NCBI RefSeq assembly: GCF_037975215.1
Contig: NZ_CP150239.1
Span: forward strand, 2,642,001-2,706,000
DNA from: Solibacillus sp. FSL R5-0449
Lineage (GTDB): Bacteria; Bacillota; Bacilli; Bacillales_A; Planococcaceae
Direction: 5' to 3'
DNA: 64,000 nt
Position 1 is the first letter of the stretch, and every line of letters starts with the position of its first letter. The notes under the pieces are model-generated. The model searched no databases, had not been told where the DNA came from, and was given only the letters and a program-made list of their open reading frames with translations. Below, in pieces: positions 17,065-26,319 of the stretch. Made by a program: the position numbers and the translations under genes.

Positions 17065-18691
17065 ACGTGAAAAGAGCCAGAACTTTTATGAATTTGACGA
17101 AACATTGCATCAGCTATTACAGCAGAAGCTTTCGCCGTCTTTTTACCATTATGCGGATGAAAAGCTGACGGCATTCGGTGCGCTTTGTGCCGGACCAATT
17201 GATGCCCGTGCCAAAGTGACGGACCGCGAAGGCGAACCAAGATTGCGCCGCTATAATGCATACGGTGATGAAGTGAGTGAAGTTATTGTAAACGAAGGCT
17301 ATAAACAAACGGTTGCCGAAACTTATGGTACAGGGATTGTCGGCTATGTGCATAAAGACATTCCCGAATTAGGTCATAAAGGCAATTATGTATACAGCTT
17401 TGCGCAAGGTTATTTACTATCGCAAACTGAGCCCGGTTTTTACTGTCCTGTCACATTGACGATGGCGACGGCTTATTTATTGGAGCACTATGCATCTGAA
17501 GAGCTGAAGCAGAAGTTTATGCCGCATATTTGTGCAACAGGCGATACGGATTTATTTGAAGGGGCTACGTTTTTAACGGAGCGTCAAGGGGGATCCGATG
17601 TCGGAGCGAACGTCGTGGAAGCGCGACTTGAACAAGGTGAATGGCGTTTATACGGCGAAAAGTACTTTGCCTCAAATGCCGGGATGTGCGGTGTTGCGAT
17701 GGTGCTCGCTCGCCAGACTACTAATTCCCAAAAGGGTTCGCGCGGCTTAACGTTGTTTGCTGTACCGTGGCGTGACGACGACGGTGAGCTTAATCATATT
17801 ACGATCCGCCGATTGAAAGATAAGCTTGGTGTAAAAGCAGTTCCATCCGGAGAGGTCGAGTTTAACGGTGCAAAAGCATATGTTGTCGGGGATCCGTCCA
17901 AAGGCATCTACTATATGCTCGAAGCGCTTAACCTATCCCGGATCTGCAATGCCGCAGCTTCTGTCGGCATCATGAAACGCGCACTGGATGAAGCGGTCCA
18001 TTATACAAACGGGCGTATTGCGTTTGGCCAGACAGTTGCCGAGTTTCCGATGGTGCAGCATTCGTTAGGGGGACTGCACGCTAAATGGCATGCATCACTG
18101 GTCGCGTTGTTCGATTTAGTGTCGCGCTATGATGAAGTGGTCCGCCGGAATGCTTCAGAGGAAGAACAGCAGCTCGTCCGCCTGTTAATTGCATTAGTGA
18201 AAAAGGAAACGGCCGAATGGGCGATCGAGTTTACGCATGAAGCGATTGAACTTCATGGAGGGAACGGCTATATTGAGGATTTCGTGCTCCCTCGCCTGCT
18301 TCGCGATGCGCAAGTATTGACTGTTTGGGAAGGAACTGCGAACATCTTGGCACACGAGCTCATTCGTCTCGTGCAAAAAAATGCGCATAATACGCTGCTG
18401 AATGAATTACAGCAGACGAATCATCCGTATTTACAGCAGCTGGCCTCTGTCGTGGAGCAGCGTTTTGCAGTGTTTGTCACTTTGGATCCGGCTATGCAAA
18501 CACTTGAGGCGAAACCGCTTATGCATCAGCTTGCCTGTCTATATGAAGCGGTTGTCGCGGTAAAGCATGGCGAAACGGCCGGTGAACGTGAGCAGATGCT
18601 GGCGGAAATTTATATCGAGGAACAGTTCGACCAGAAGCCTTTTGGTGAAGTGCCGTTAGCGGTGAAAGGGTTTGAGCTGTTGAATAGCTAA
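17045..18691 (+). CDS. Acyl-CoA dehydrogenase, AidB-like
   Basis: About 548 residues, the length of the AidB/long acyl-CoA dehydrogenase branch. Motifs: TFLTERQGGSDVGANVVEAR in the flavin region, AGMCGVAMVLARQT, and GGNGYIEDFVLPRLLRDAQV with TVWEGTANILAHEL near residues 400-440. Such FAD enzymes oxidise acyl-CoA thioesters to enoyl-CoA; the AidB branch also includes DNA-binding proteins of alkylation stress, so the substrate is open. ATG 17045 is preferred because GAGGTGA precedes it at the right distance. It overlaps the end of the broken synthetase and belongs to the MerR-led operon, which suggests a role in fatty or branched-chain acid breakdown. Confidence 0.87.
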   Translation: MQVLANKREKSQNFYEFDETLHQLLQQKLSPSFYHYADEKLTAFGALCAGPIDARAKVTDREGEPRLRRYNAYGDEVSEVIVNEGYKQTVAETYGTGIVGYVHKDIPELGHKGNYVYSFAQGYLLSQTEPGFYCPVTLTMATAYLLEHYASEELKQKFMPHICATGDTDLFEGATFLTERQGGSDVGANVVEARLEQGEWRLYGEKYFASNAGMCGVAMVLARQTTNSQKGSRGLTLFAVPWRDDDGELNHITIRRLKDKLGVKAVPSGEVEFNGAKAYVVGDPSKGIYYMLEALNLSRICNAAASVGIMKRALDEAVHYTNGRIAFGQTVAEFPMVQHSLGGLHAKWHASLVALFDLVSRYDEVVRRNASEEEQQLVRLLIALVKKETAEWAIEFTHEAIELHGGNGYIEDFVLPRLLRDAQVLTVWEGTANILAHELIRLVQKNAHNTLLNELQQTNHPYLQQLASVVEQRFAVFVTLDPAMQTLEAKPLMHQLACLYEAVVAVKHGETAGEREQMLAEIYIEEQFDQKPFGEVPLAVKGFELLNS

Positions 18692-18714
18692 CGATAGTTG
18701 ATTGTTTGAGTGTG

Positions 18715-18744
18715 GCGCCCGGGGGTTGTTACCGGGCGTTTTTT
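18715..18744 (+). terminator. Rho-independent terminator of the acyl-CoA operon
   Basis: CGCCCGG/CCGGGCG stem followed by six T, 24 bp after the dehydrogenase stop. Confidence 0.92.
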
Positions 18745-18774
18745 GGTGGGGTTTGGGGGGTGTGGGGCCGGATC

Positions 18775-19090
18775 TTCTAATATATTTGCAGAAGTTCTAA
18801 TATAAATTTATTTGTTCTAATATATTGCCGATCTTCTAATATAAATGCGGTTTGTTCTAATAAGTGTCCCGGATGTTCAAATAAGTTATGTACTTCTTCT
18901 AATATCCTGTCTCAATCTTCAAATAACCCGCTCATATGTTCTAATAAAATTCAGACATAGCTTCTTCTCGCTGATTTTACCGGCAATAAAGATTCTCCTG
19001 CACCTCAAATTTACGGATTTTCTAATATCCATCCCAGTTCTTCTAATATCACTTGAATTTCTTCTAATAAACCACTCTATTGTTCTAATA
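18775..19090 (+). repeat. Phased TTCTAATA repeat array 1
   Basis: Thirteen copies of TTCTAATA (two as TTCAAATA) starting at 18775, 18795, 18815, 18834, 18855, 18875, 18897, 18918, 18939, 19020, 19041, 19062 and 19083. Steps are 19-22 bp, with one 81-bp gap. The bases between copies are not conserved. The array fills the space between two convergent genes. Open frames through it are not conserved because steps are often not multiples of three, so it is a DNA element and not a coding repeat. Confidence 0.88.
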
Positions 19091-19163
19091 AATCCCGAAC
19101 ACCAACTCAAAAAAAAGGATGCAGACGATCCTAAACCGTCCACACCCGCTACATTAACCCACC

Positions 19164-19517
19164 TTACTTCGCTTCTTCAATTGCTTCCATTAAAGCCGGG
19201 AATAGATTTGCATCGTCCGCATCTTCATCTGTTACTTCATTTAAAATTTCAAAATCATCTGCGTCGATGACAAACAGGCTCATGCCGTCTTTTAAAAATT
19301 CATCGGCTTCTACTTCCCCTTCGTAATATTGATACGTTGCTAACACGATGTTTGAACCTTCTTCTTCATCAAAGAAGTAATAAAGCTTTGCCGTGTTGCC
19401 ATAAACTTCTTCCAACACATCTTCCAACGCTTCCGTACCTTTACTCCATTTCACTTCATTATTTACTGTCGCTGCCACTAGCGATTCTAATAATTCATCT
19501 ACTGTATTTGTCATCAT
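19164..19517 (-). CDS. Small acidic hypothetical protein
   Basis: A 117-residue strongly acidic protein (ALEDVLEEVYGNTAK, VTDEDADDANLFPALMEAIE) without signal peptide or membrane segments. Two neighbouring ATG codons follow GGAGGCTT; the first is used here. Pattern suggests a small soluble alpha/beta cytoplasmic domain. I do not recognise the family. It stands alone, its 3' end facing repeat array 1. Confidence 0.7.
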   Translation of the reverse strand: MMTNTVDELLESLVAATVNNEVKWSKGTEALEDVLEEVYGNTAKLYYFFDEEEGSNIVLATYQYYEGEVEADEFLKDGMSLFVIDADDFEILNEVTDEDADDANLFPALMEAIEEAK

Positions 19518-19597
19518 AAGCCTCCAACTCCGCTTTAGTTCGCGGTTAGTATTCCCACTGTATCACAAATTTAACGATAAACGTTAAAGGCAGATTA

Positions 19598-21244
19598 TTA
19601 ACTACTCAAGATTTGTTCATTTACCTCATAATGCGCCGCGAATAACTTTGCGATCGTCAAATCAAGGAGATCGACTAATGGTCCAAACGCAAAATCCGCA
19701 TCCAGTCTTTCTGTCCATTTATGCGGGTCTCTCCCTACCGGACCGATGTTCAGCACCGGTACATTCAGCTTTTTCATATCATCGATCGGCAGCGAGTAGC
19801 CTTTATCCCACATCGGCATATTGTTTATAAGCGATTCAATCGAACTGTTTTCATTATTCAACCCTACATAGCTTAAATCCGATATTCCGGCAAAGTAGTT
19901 TTGAACTGTAAACTTCATATTATATGTTTCATGCGAGTATTCCTTCAATTCATTTACAAGATTGCTGATGAGTCTCGTTTTGCCGGAACTGATTGCAGGA
20001 TAAAATGGCGGTGCAAAGAAAATGACAATCATCGGTGCCAGTTCATTACATAACGCAGCTAATTGGTCAACAAGATCAATCGTTCGTTCCCGATCGTCTT
20101 TTTCACTGTCACAGTTTGATAGAAGCTCTTCAACCCGCTCTTCGCCGTATTTCTCCAGCGCATAGTCGTAAATTTCCTCATACGTCATGACCTTCACTTT
20201 AAGCTGCTGCGGTGTAAACTCCGTATGCTGTGAATACTTTGTCGCTTTGCTCATATAGGACTGTTCGATTTCAGTTGCCGCATTGATCGCTTTTTGCTGA
20301 AGCATTGATACAACATCTGTCATGCTTCTTTCAAATAAAAATAAATTAAACAAGGTTACAGCCCGGTGCGAAATTTGAGTGGAATACTCCGTTTTCAAGT
20401 CACGGTAAATTAAATTCGTTGGTGGCGGTGTCGTTTCTACGCCCACCTTTTCGCAAAAGTCCATATTTAATTCCATTTCAGCTGTGATGACCGATGCCAT
20501 ATAATTCGCATTCAGTCCCCCGAACGGTTCCCCGACATGGGCTTCCTTCCCGTAGCATAAAAAGCCCGGCAATGCTTTTCCGATTGAGCCGGTATAGAAG
20601 TAATTATTTAGGTCCCCAGGAAAATTGCTGAACATCGGCTCTGAATTTAAAATCGTCGTATATTCAAGATTATATTTTTCCGCTAGCTGTACAAGTTGTG
20701 GAACCGCTGCCCGCATTCCTTCAGAGTTTACTTCTTCATCAGGAACGGTCAATAAAAGAATGTTGCCGTCATATTCTTCGTATGTCGCCTGTTCTACAAT
20801 GGACATATGCAAAGCAAGCCCGCACTTCATATCCATCGTGCCTCTGCCGAATAACCAGTTTCCGTTGTCTAGATCAACTCGTACTGCTTCCGGCAAGTTA
20901 TCTTTCACCGAGTAAAATTGTTCAGTCAGCTTCTCAGGATCGAAAGCATATTGTTTCCACTTCCCGTAATCCTGTACATCCACCACATCAAAGTGACTAA
21001 CTAACACGACTGTCTTTTTCGTAACCGGAGTTTTTTTGACCAATGCGCTAATGAAACTGCGCCCATCACTCAAATATGTTCGATTTAAATGGTCAGGGTA
21101 TTCTTTGAAATACGCCAGCTCCGACAGTTTACTCACTACAACTTCAGGAAAATCCTTTTCAGCCTGGGAACCCGATACACTTTGCACTTGTACAAGTTCA
21201 CCTAATAATTGCCTTAACTGCTCTTTGCTCTTCCATTTAAACAC
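19598..21244 (-). CDS. M20 family peptidase, RocB-like
   Basis: A 548-residue M20/M25/M40 metallopeptidase of the RocB type (RocB of B. subtilis, arginine utilisation operon, is of similar length). Metal-site motifs are visible: VVLVSHFDVVDVQDYG, GRGTMDMKCGLALHM and LLTVPDEEVNSEGMRAAVP. These enzymes bind two zinc or cobalt ions and hydrolyse peptide or N-acyl bonds; the precise substrate of RocB is not settled. No roc genes are adjacent, so a link to arginine is only by family. Single gene, about 300 bp downstream of the next operon's terminator. Confidence 0.85.
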   Translation of the reverse strand: MFKWKSKEQLRQLLGELVQVQSVSGSQAEKDFPEVVVSKLSELAYFKEYPDHLNRTYLSDGRSFISALVKKTPVTKKTVVLVSHFDVVDVQDYGKWKQYAFDPEKLTEQFYSVKDNLPEAVRVDLDNGNWLFGRGTMDMKCGLALHMSIVEQATYEEYDGNILLLTVPDEEVNSEGMRAAVPQLVQLAEKYNLEYTTILNSEPMFSNFPGDLNNYFYTGSIGKALPGFLCYGKEAHVGEPFGGLNANYMASVITAEMELNMDFCEKVGVETTPPPTNLIYRDLKTEYSTQISHRAVTLFNLFLFERSMTDVVSMLQQKAINAATEIEQSYMSKATKYSQHTEFTPQQLKVKVMTYEEIYDYALEKYGEERVEELLSNCDSEKDDRERTIDLVDQLAALCNELAPMIVIFFAPPFYPAISSGKTRLISNLVNELKEYSHETYNMKFTVQNYFAGISDLSYVGLNNENSSIESLINNMPMWDKGYSLPIDDMKKLNVPVLNIGPVGRDPHKWTERLDADFAFGPLVDLLDLTIAKLFAAHYEVNEQILSS

Positions 21245-21442
21245 AACATACCCTCTCCCTTTGTATAGTTCTAGCTGTCTCCCTATACCATCTCATTTTT
21301 CTCAGTGTAAATAAGCGAGAATATTCCGTCAATATTTATTTAAAACTATATTAATCTTTGATAATTGCAATTTATGTAAGGAATAACGAAAAAAATAAAG
21401 GTTTTCGGCAAACGAATATATCTGACATACGAACTGTAATAT

Positions 21443-21502
21443 AAAAAAGACGCTTAATCATTGCTTGCCGGAAATTTCCCAACTTGCCTCAATTAAGCGT
21501 CT
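21443..21502 (-). terminator. Rho-independent terminator of the YtrA-type operon
   Basis: AGACGCTTAAT and its perfect complement enclose a 33-base loop that can form a smaller inner stem (GGAAATTTCC). The minus strand ends in six T. It lies in the 310-bp gap between the M20 gene and the operon; nothing else was recognised in that gap. Confidence 0.85.
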
Positions 21503-21554
21503 AACTATTATTTAGCTCCAAAATCAGTTGGCAGCCAAGTTCAATGAGCTTCTA

Positions 21555-22718
21555 TTATTCGGTTAAATCATAAAAATTATCTGCCCAAATAGAATAATTT
21601 TGTTTTATATTATTATTAGAAAGCTTTCCTTCATATAATACTATCCCTTTTTCGACATCGAAAATTTGAAGTACGTAATTGTCATCCATTTCATTCATTA
21701 CGTATAATTTCCCATTGATTGCTGACATACCATTTAGTTCAATATTCGAGTTCATCGGTTGCGGGAACTTCAACGGTTCAAGCCATCGCTGCTGTCCGAT
21801 ATTGTAGCGGTAGATTACCTTTTCTGTACTTTCTGTATATGCGATAACTAAGTAATTATCATCGACTGCAATCGATTGCAGCTTTTGTTCCAAACCTTCT
21901 GGTAACTGAATAGCTGTCACTTCATTCGTTTCTGTATTGAGTGCGTGGAATTCACGTGAAAGTATATGTTGTTCCGGATTTTTTTGATCATAAGAATTTA
22001 CTGAATAAACATGGTATCTTTCATGCCCTAAGTTAAAATTCGTATTATAGGAATCGATACTGGCCCTAGTGTTTTCGTCACTTGCCACTTCCTCAATCAA
22101 AGTTTCGCTCAACAGCTGTTGCTTTTTCAGGTCAATCATGACTTGATACAACTGTTCCCTTCCATCATGATTTACTTGCTTTACAAGAAGTTTCAGCTCA
22201 TTATCGACAACCGTTATATCAATGTAGAAAACCCAATTCAACCTGCTTTTCAATTGTGATTTGATTTCAAATGAACTTGTCGTGTCCTTCACTTTATCCA
22301 ATACGTCAACCTTATAGCTGTATGTTTCGCCTTCTTTTACCTTCCAGGCTTCTTCTGGGTCTTTCACAAAAACTAGCTTCGTGTCGTCTTCAAAATAATT
22401 ATTTGCAATGAGTGCTTTTCCGCGCATAAAGCTTTTATGCTCGTCAATTAGTTTCTGAAATACTAGCGGTCTTCTATTATAAGGGGAAGAATCCATTAAT
22501 GTCGTTTCTTCTTCACTAATAAGAACTGAACCATATCCCGCCCCATAATCAACATTTGCTTCGATAACGACCGAATCTAAATAGTTATCGTCACCTGAAA
22601 TTTTTTCAAATGTAAATTTATAATCCGTGTTTTTTGCATTTACTACTTGTATGTAGTGCACGCTTAACGTTACAACGATCACTCCTGCAATTAAAAGGAG
22701 TTGCCAATATTTTTTCAT
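21555..22718 (-). CDS. Hypothetical membrane-anchored protein of the YtrA-type ABC operon
   Basis: About 387 residues from ATG 22718, which follows GAGGAGGGAA; the upstream ATG at 22739 has no ribosome site. One N-terminal membrane segment (KYWQLLLIAGVIVVTLSVHY) anchors an extracellular region with repeated beta blocks (KQQLLSETLIEEV, LVIAYTESTEKVIYRYNIGQ, KLYVMNEMDDNYVLQIFDVE) suggestive of a beta-propeller. Fourth and last gene of the operon with a GntR regulator, ATPase and permease, overlapping the permease stop. It may be an accessory or sensor subunit of the exporter. No named family recognised. Confidence 0.78.
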   Translation of the reverse strand: MKKYWQLLLIAGVIVVTLSVHYIQVVNAKNTDYKFTFEKISGDDNYLDSVVIEANVDYGAGYGSVLISEEETTLMDSSPYNRRPLVFQKLIDEHKSFMRGKALIANNYFEDDTKLVFVKDPEEAWKVKEGETYSYKVDVLDKVKDTTSSFEIKSQLKSRLNWVFYIDITVVDNELKLLVKQVNHDGREQLYQVMIDLKKQQLLSETLIEEVASDENTRASIDSYNTNFNLGHERYHVYSVNSYDQKNPEQHILSREFHALNTETNEVTAIQLPEGLEQKLQSIAVDDNYLVIAYTESTEKVIYRYNIGQQRWLEPLKFPQPMNSNIELNGMSAINGKLYVMNEMDDNYVLQIFDVEKGIVLYEGKLSNNNIKQNYSIWADNFYDLTE

Positions 22719-22731
22719 GCATTTCCCTCCT

Positions 22732-23556
22732 CTACACATTAATCTTTCGTCTTAATAAATAATCTGCCAAATAAACCGCAAGCGCAATTGCTAAAATACT
22801 GCTTCCAATGGTCATTAAAATAATTTCATTTATATAAAAGAAGTCGGTAATTTCCTGAATGATAACTGGAATGATTATAACAATCACTGAAATAACGATA
22901 TAAATCAGTGCAAAGAAAATCCCTTTAAGTTGATAGCTTCGTTCAAATAAAACGGCAGTAAAAATGATTGCGATCAGTGCTGCCCCTAGTCCGTAATAGA
23001 AAATAAATTGTAACGGTGAATTCGGGTATAATATTTCCAGCACATCAGAAGAATAAATATAAATAATGCTCAGATCCAAATGCAGTTGTTCCGGGACAAT
23101 CGAGCGAATGATTCGTTTCACGACTTCCAATATAATAATCTGCATCCCCAATAAACCAAAAACGAAGAGCAATATCGTTGTAAATTTGGCGAAATATACA
23201 TTAAGACGTGCTGTAGGGAGCATGAGTAAACGATAAATAACCGATGATTTTCCTAACCAGTCACGATACCAAATGAAAAAGACATAAATCATAAGTAAAG
23301 CTGCTGCAAATACAATAGATAGAATGAAGTATTCCGAATATAAAAAGTTTTGCAGTGAGTAGGCTCCGTAGTTTTGAATATACTCGCTTACTGCCATTTG
23401 CTCACGCAGCATCGTTGTCTCCGCATTGTCTACATAATGTAAAGACGTAAGAATGGCGCCGATAATTTGGGCTGCTGCTACCGCAATTATTAAAGCTAGA
23501 AAGAATTTGCTAAATCGCTTCACTTCGAAATTGACGAGTTTTATATAGTGATTCAT
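22732..23556 (-). CDS. ABC-2 type transporter permease
   Basis: A 274-residue membrane protein with six hydrophobic segments in the ABC-2 arrangement: FSKFFLALIIAVAAAQIIGA, then FILSIVFAAALLMIYVFFIW, and later GLGAALIAIIFTAVLFE and an Ile/Val-rich pair near the end. The ATG overlaps the stop of the ATPase (ATGA). It should form the channel for the ATPase in the same operon; substrate may be a peptide antibiotic, lipid or other envelope-active compound, as in ytr-like systems, but this is inference. Confidence 0.83.
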   Translation of the reverse strand: MNHYIKLVNFEVKRFSKFFLALIIAVAAAQIIGAILTSLHYVDNAETTMLREQMAVSEYIQNYGAYSLQNFLYSEYFILSIVFAAALLMIYVFFIWYRDWLGKSSVIYRLLMLPTARLNVYFAKFTTILLFVFGLLGMQIIILEVVKRIIRSIVPEQLHLDLSIIYIYSSDVLEILYPNSPLQFIFYYGLGAALIAIIFTAVLFERSYQLKGIFFALIYIVISVIVIIIPVIIQEITDFFYINEIILMTIGSSILAIALAVYLADYLLRRKINV

Positions 23557-24242
23557 CCGACATACACCTCCCGCATTACATCGACTACGGATTTGCCTTC
23601 TGTTTCCCGCATCTGTTCTACATTCATTTCTCTTAATACTCGGCCGTCTCCAATGAGCACCGCCTTGTCGATTAAATGCTCAATATCATTAATTTCATGT
23701 GTTGTAATAATGACGCCGCGGTTTTCAATTAAATGACTCGTAAAGACGTTCGCAATTTGTTCTCTTGAAAAGATGTCGATTCCTGAAAACGGCTCATCCA
23801 TCAGTATGTAGTCCACATCTAATGCCAAGCCAAGCAGTAAATTGACTTTTGCCGTGTTCCCTTTTGACAAGCTTGAAATTTTATCGCTCGGATCCAGTTG
23901 AAAAAAGGCAAGAAGTTCTGTTGCCCGCTGTTCATTCCATACTTTATAAAAATCGGCCATAAACTCGAAGCTTTGTGCAATTGTATAGTTTGGTGACATT
24001 GTGAGGCGGTCTGGAATATACGTAATTTTTTCGTATGCGTCTTTGCTGATTTTTTTGCCATCGATTAATATTTCGCCACGGTCAATCGGCGTGAGCGCCA
24101 TAATTGATTTCATAATGGTCGTTTTTCCTGCACCGTTAATTCCGATCAGGCATGTAATTTGCCCTTTTTCTGCAGTAAAGCTCATATCTTTCAATACTTG
24201 CTTTCTTTTATATTTTTTAGAGACATTTTTTACTTCAATCAC
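23553..24242 (-). CDS. ABC transporter ATP-binding protein (YtrB-like)
   Basis: About 229 residues from GTG 24242, which overlaps the stop of the regulator gene and follows GGAG. Walker A IGINGAGKTTIMKS, signature SLSKGNTAKVNLLLGLA, Walker B YILMDEPFSGID, switch ITTHEINDIEHLID. The signature LSKGN deviates from LSGGQ as in the YtrB/EcsA branch of exporters. Works with the permease encoded next. Confidence 0.88.
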   Translation of the reverse strand: MIEVKNVSKKYKRKQVLKDMSFTAEKGQITCLIGINGAGKTTIMKSIMALTPIDRGEILIDGKKISKDAYEKITYIPDRLTMSPNYTIAQSFEFMADFYKVWNEQRATELLAFFQLDPSDKISSLSKGNTAKVNLLLGLALDVDYILMDEPFSGIDIFSREQIANVFTSHLIENRGVIITTHEINDIEHLIDKAVLIGDGRVLREMNVEQMRETEGKSVVDVMREVYVG

Positions 24243-24612
24243 GCTGCTCCGCCTCCTCATACTGTTTCTGTACGAGCTCCATTATTTCGGGAAGTGGCGC
24301 ATTGATTGATTTTATGGAACTGATAAATACTTGCACCGCTTCACTGATTAATTCTTCACGAACACTTTTTAGTACCGTTTCATCTTTCGTAATGCAACTT
24401 GGCATATTACCTTCTGTATAAATCAATTTCTGCTCCTCCATTTCCTTATAGGCGCGCTGCACTGTATTCGGGTTGATTTTGAGCTGATTGGCCAACTCCC
24501 GTCTTGATGGTATGACGTGGCCTGGCGCAAACGAACCTTTTGCAATTTGCTCTTTAAAATGACGGATAACCTGCACATACACAGGATCCCGGTTATTGAA
24601 TTTCACATCCAC
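24235..24612 (-). CDS. GntR family regulator, YtrA subfamily
   Basis: A 125-residue YtrA-type regulator: N-terminal winged helix (YVQVIRHFKEQIAKGSFAPG, PSRRELANQLKINPNTVQRA) and a short C-terminal helical dimerisation domain, too small for a metabolite-binding domain. Such regulators repress their own ABC operon and respond to cell-wall antibiotics or envelope stress. First gene of the operon; repeated TTAATACA/TGTATTAA motifs upstream are probable operators. Confidence 0.87.
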   Translation of the reverse strand: MDVKFNNRDPVYVQVIRHFKEQIAKGSFAPGHVIPSRRELANQLKINPNTVQRAYKEMEEQKLIYTEGNMPSCITKDETVLKSVREELISEAVQVFISSIKSINAPLPEIMELVQKQYEEAEQRD

Positions 24613-24696
24613 CTTATTCAGCTCCTTTCGTGTATTACTCCCTTAGTACACTATCCGCAAAAAAATACCGCTACGAACTGTACTCTGTACTAACCT

Positions 24697-24769
24697 CTTA
24701 ATACAGTATGCATAAAAAAATGTATTAAGCACTTCATACACCTAATAAGTGTATTATGTGGTTAATACA
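24697..24769 (-). promoter_or_regulatory. Candidate YtrA operators
   Basis: CTTAATACA at 24697-24705 and TGTATTAAG at 24721-24729 form a perfect 9-bp inverted repeat 15 bp apart. A second pair, TGTATTAT at 24750-24757 and TTAATACA at 24762-24769, follows. All lie upstream of the YtrA-type gene, in the promoter region shared with the end of the transglutaminase gene. Confidence 0.6.
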
Positions 24770-24790
24770 TTTCTTTGTCAATATTATTTT

Positions 24791-26086
24791 TTACAGGTAA
24801 TCATTTACAGCAGTTTTCGGATAATCCGATTTAATCCATTCATGGTCTTTTGAAAGTTTCTCATCGCTTATAAGGAAATACTGGTAATGGACTCGATCTC
24901 CCTGATCCGGAACCGGGTCATTCCATGTAATATCAAGGTGATACCACTGTCCATCCACTTTCACCAAATTCCAGGCATGTGGTCCCCCTGCATTTCCGAC
25001 AACATATTTCGCCTCGATATCGAGTGCTTCAAACATTAATAAAGCGGCCAATGCATATCCTTCACAGACACCTTCGCCATTCATTAATACAGAATACGGT
25101 GTATGGGGATTCGCTTTACTGTTCACATTGTACGCTGTGTGCACGACTAAATAATCATTTACAAATTTCACTTTCTCCGATTCCGTTGCATTGTCCGGAA
25201 TTGTATTGATAATTTGATCGATTTTCCCGAGAACAATGGCATTTTCCTCTGCAGTCAAATCATAGTTGACCGTTGCATTCCATTCCACTTTATTGCCATA
25301 GTATTTGGCACGTGTTGAGAACTCGCCCATGACCGCCCATAAATACGGTTCATTTTTTTCCAGCCATGCAAATACTTCATCGATTGTCGTTTCAAAATCG
25401 GAGACATCCCCCTCATAGTACACCGTAAACTGATGTTCAAACTGCGACATATGATGGGCGATTGCCTGGCCTAACTGCTCTACATTTGTTACTGCCTGCG
25501 GTAAATCTTTTACATCATAAACCGGAACGACTTTCTTATTCGCCAAATCCTGAAAGTTAAAGCTTTGCAGTTTATTTTCACCTTGCATAAAGCTTGTCAC
25601 GATCTGATCGATTTTATCTTCCAAGTTAACATTCAGTTTCAGTTGAATGTTTTCGTCAACTGTCGGCAATGTCAATGAAGAGGCTTTTACTTCGTCTTTC
25701 AAAATTCCGCCTGAAAGAATTGTCGCGAGGAGAAAGAGACAGGTAAACAGCCCTTTCGAATACGTTAAGGCACTTGCATACAGTTTTGTAAAAGGATTTC
25801 TTGTCATACGATTTAATTCTGTATTTGCTTTCAGTTCGAACTTATCTCGGTCTCTGGAGGCAAATAATCGATTTGGTTTTGATGTCGCGTTATTATAAAC
25901 ACTTTTATATACGTCAAAAAGCTGTTGCTTATTTCCTTTTGCCAGTTTTATTTGTTTAATATGCTGTTTGATACCTTTTCGTATTCTACTGCGAATATAT
26001 AATTGTGCGGTAAAGGAACGTAAAAGCTTTATAAAAATTACTAGGACGATTAGAAAAATGATGGAAAAAATAATTAAATTACTCAT
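24791..26086 (-). CDS. Membrane-anchored transglutaminase-fold protein
   Basis: A 431-residue protein. Residues 1-22 form a membrane segment, a second one lies near 105-128, and the C-terminal 150 residues form a transglutaminase-like domain with the full triad: Cys in GEGVCEGYALAALLMF, His in GGPHAWNLVKVDG and Asp in WYHLDITWNDP. This cysteine-protease-like fold in bacterial envelope proteins may act as peptidase or cross-linking enzyme. GGGGGTAAT precedes ATG. Located head-on to nothing in particular; transcribed separately from the YtrA operon downstream. Confidence 0.83.
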   Translation of the reverse strand: MSNLIIFSIIFLIVLVIFIKLLRSFTAQLYIRSRIRKGIKQHIKQIKLAKGNKQQLFDVYKSVYNNATSKPNRLFASRDRDKFELKANTELNRMTRNPFTKLYASALTYSKGLFTCLFLLATILSGGILKDEVKASSLTLPTVDENIQLKLNVNLEDKIDQIVTSFMQGENKLQSFNFQDLANKKVVPVYDVKDLPQAVTNVEQLGQAIAHHMSQFEHQFTVYYEGDVSDFETTIDEVFAWLEKNEPYLWAVMGEFSTRAKYYGNKVEWNATVNYDLTAEENAIVLGKIDQIINTIPDNATESEKVKFVNDYLVVHTAYNVNSKANPHTPYSVLMNGEGVCEGYALAALLMFEALDIEAKYVVGNAGGPHAWNLVKVDGQWYHLDITWNDPVPDQGDRVHYQYFLISDEKLSKDHEWIKSDYPKTAVNDYL

Positions 26087-26265
26087 ATTACCCCCTACTA
26101 ATTTTCTTTATTTATTTCTATATTACTTAATTATAGTTTCAAATGATAAATAATATGCATGCCAATCTCATAAATCGTCGTTGTATTAGATTCCCCGTTC
26201 ATTATTGATAGAATAGCTTTATAGTGCATGAATTTTCCGAAAACGATTTACTTCCACAATGTAAA

Positions 26266-26281
26266 AGTGTAAAATTACACT
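26266..26281 (+). promoter_or_regulatory. Inverted repeat in front of the DUF2339 gene
   Basis: AGTGTAA-AA-TTACACT is a perfect 7-bp inverted repeat 39 bp before the GTG start. Its size and place fit a dimeric regulator operator. No regulator assigned. Confidence 0.4.
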
Positions 26282-26319
26282 AATAGAGTATCATTACTTT
26301 TGTTGAAAGAGGTGATTGT

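Noticed and set aside
18775-19090. Possible CRISPR array
   Set aside because: Repeats are only 8 bp, spacers about 12-13 bp, and there are no cas genes. It does not fit any CRISPR type.
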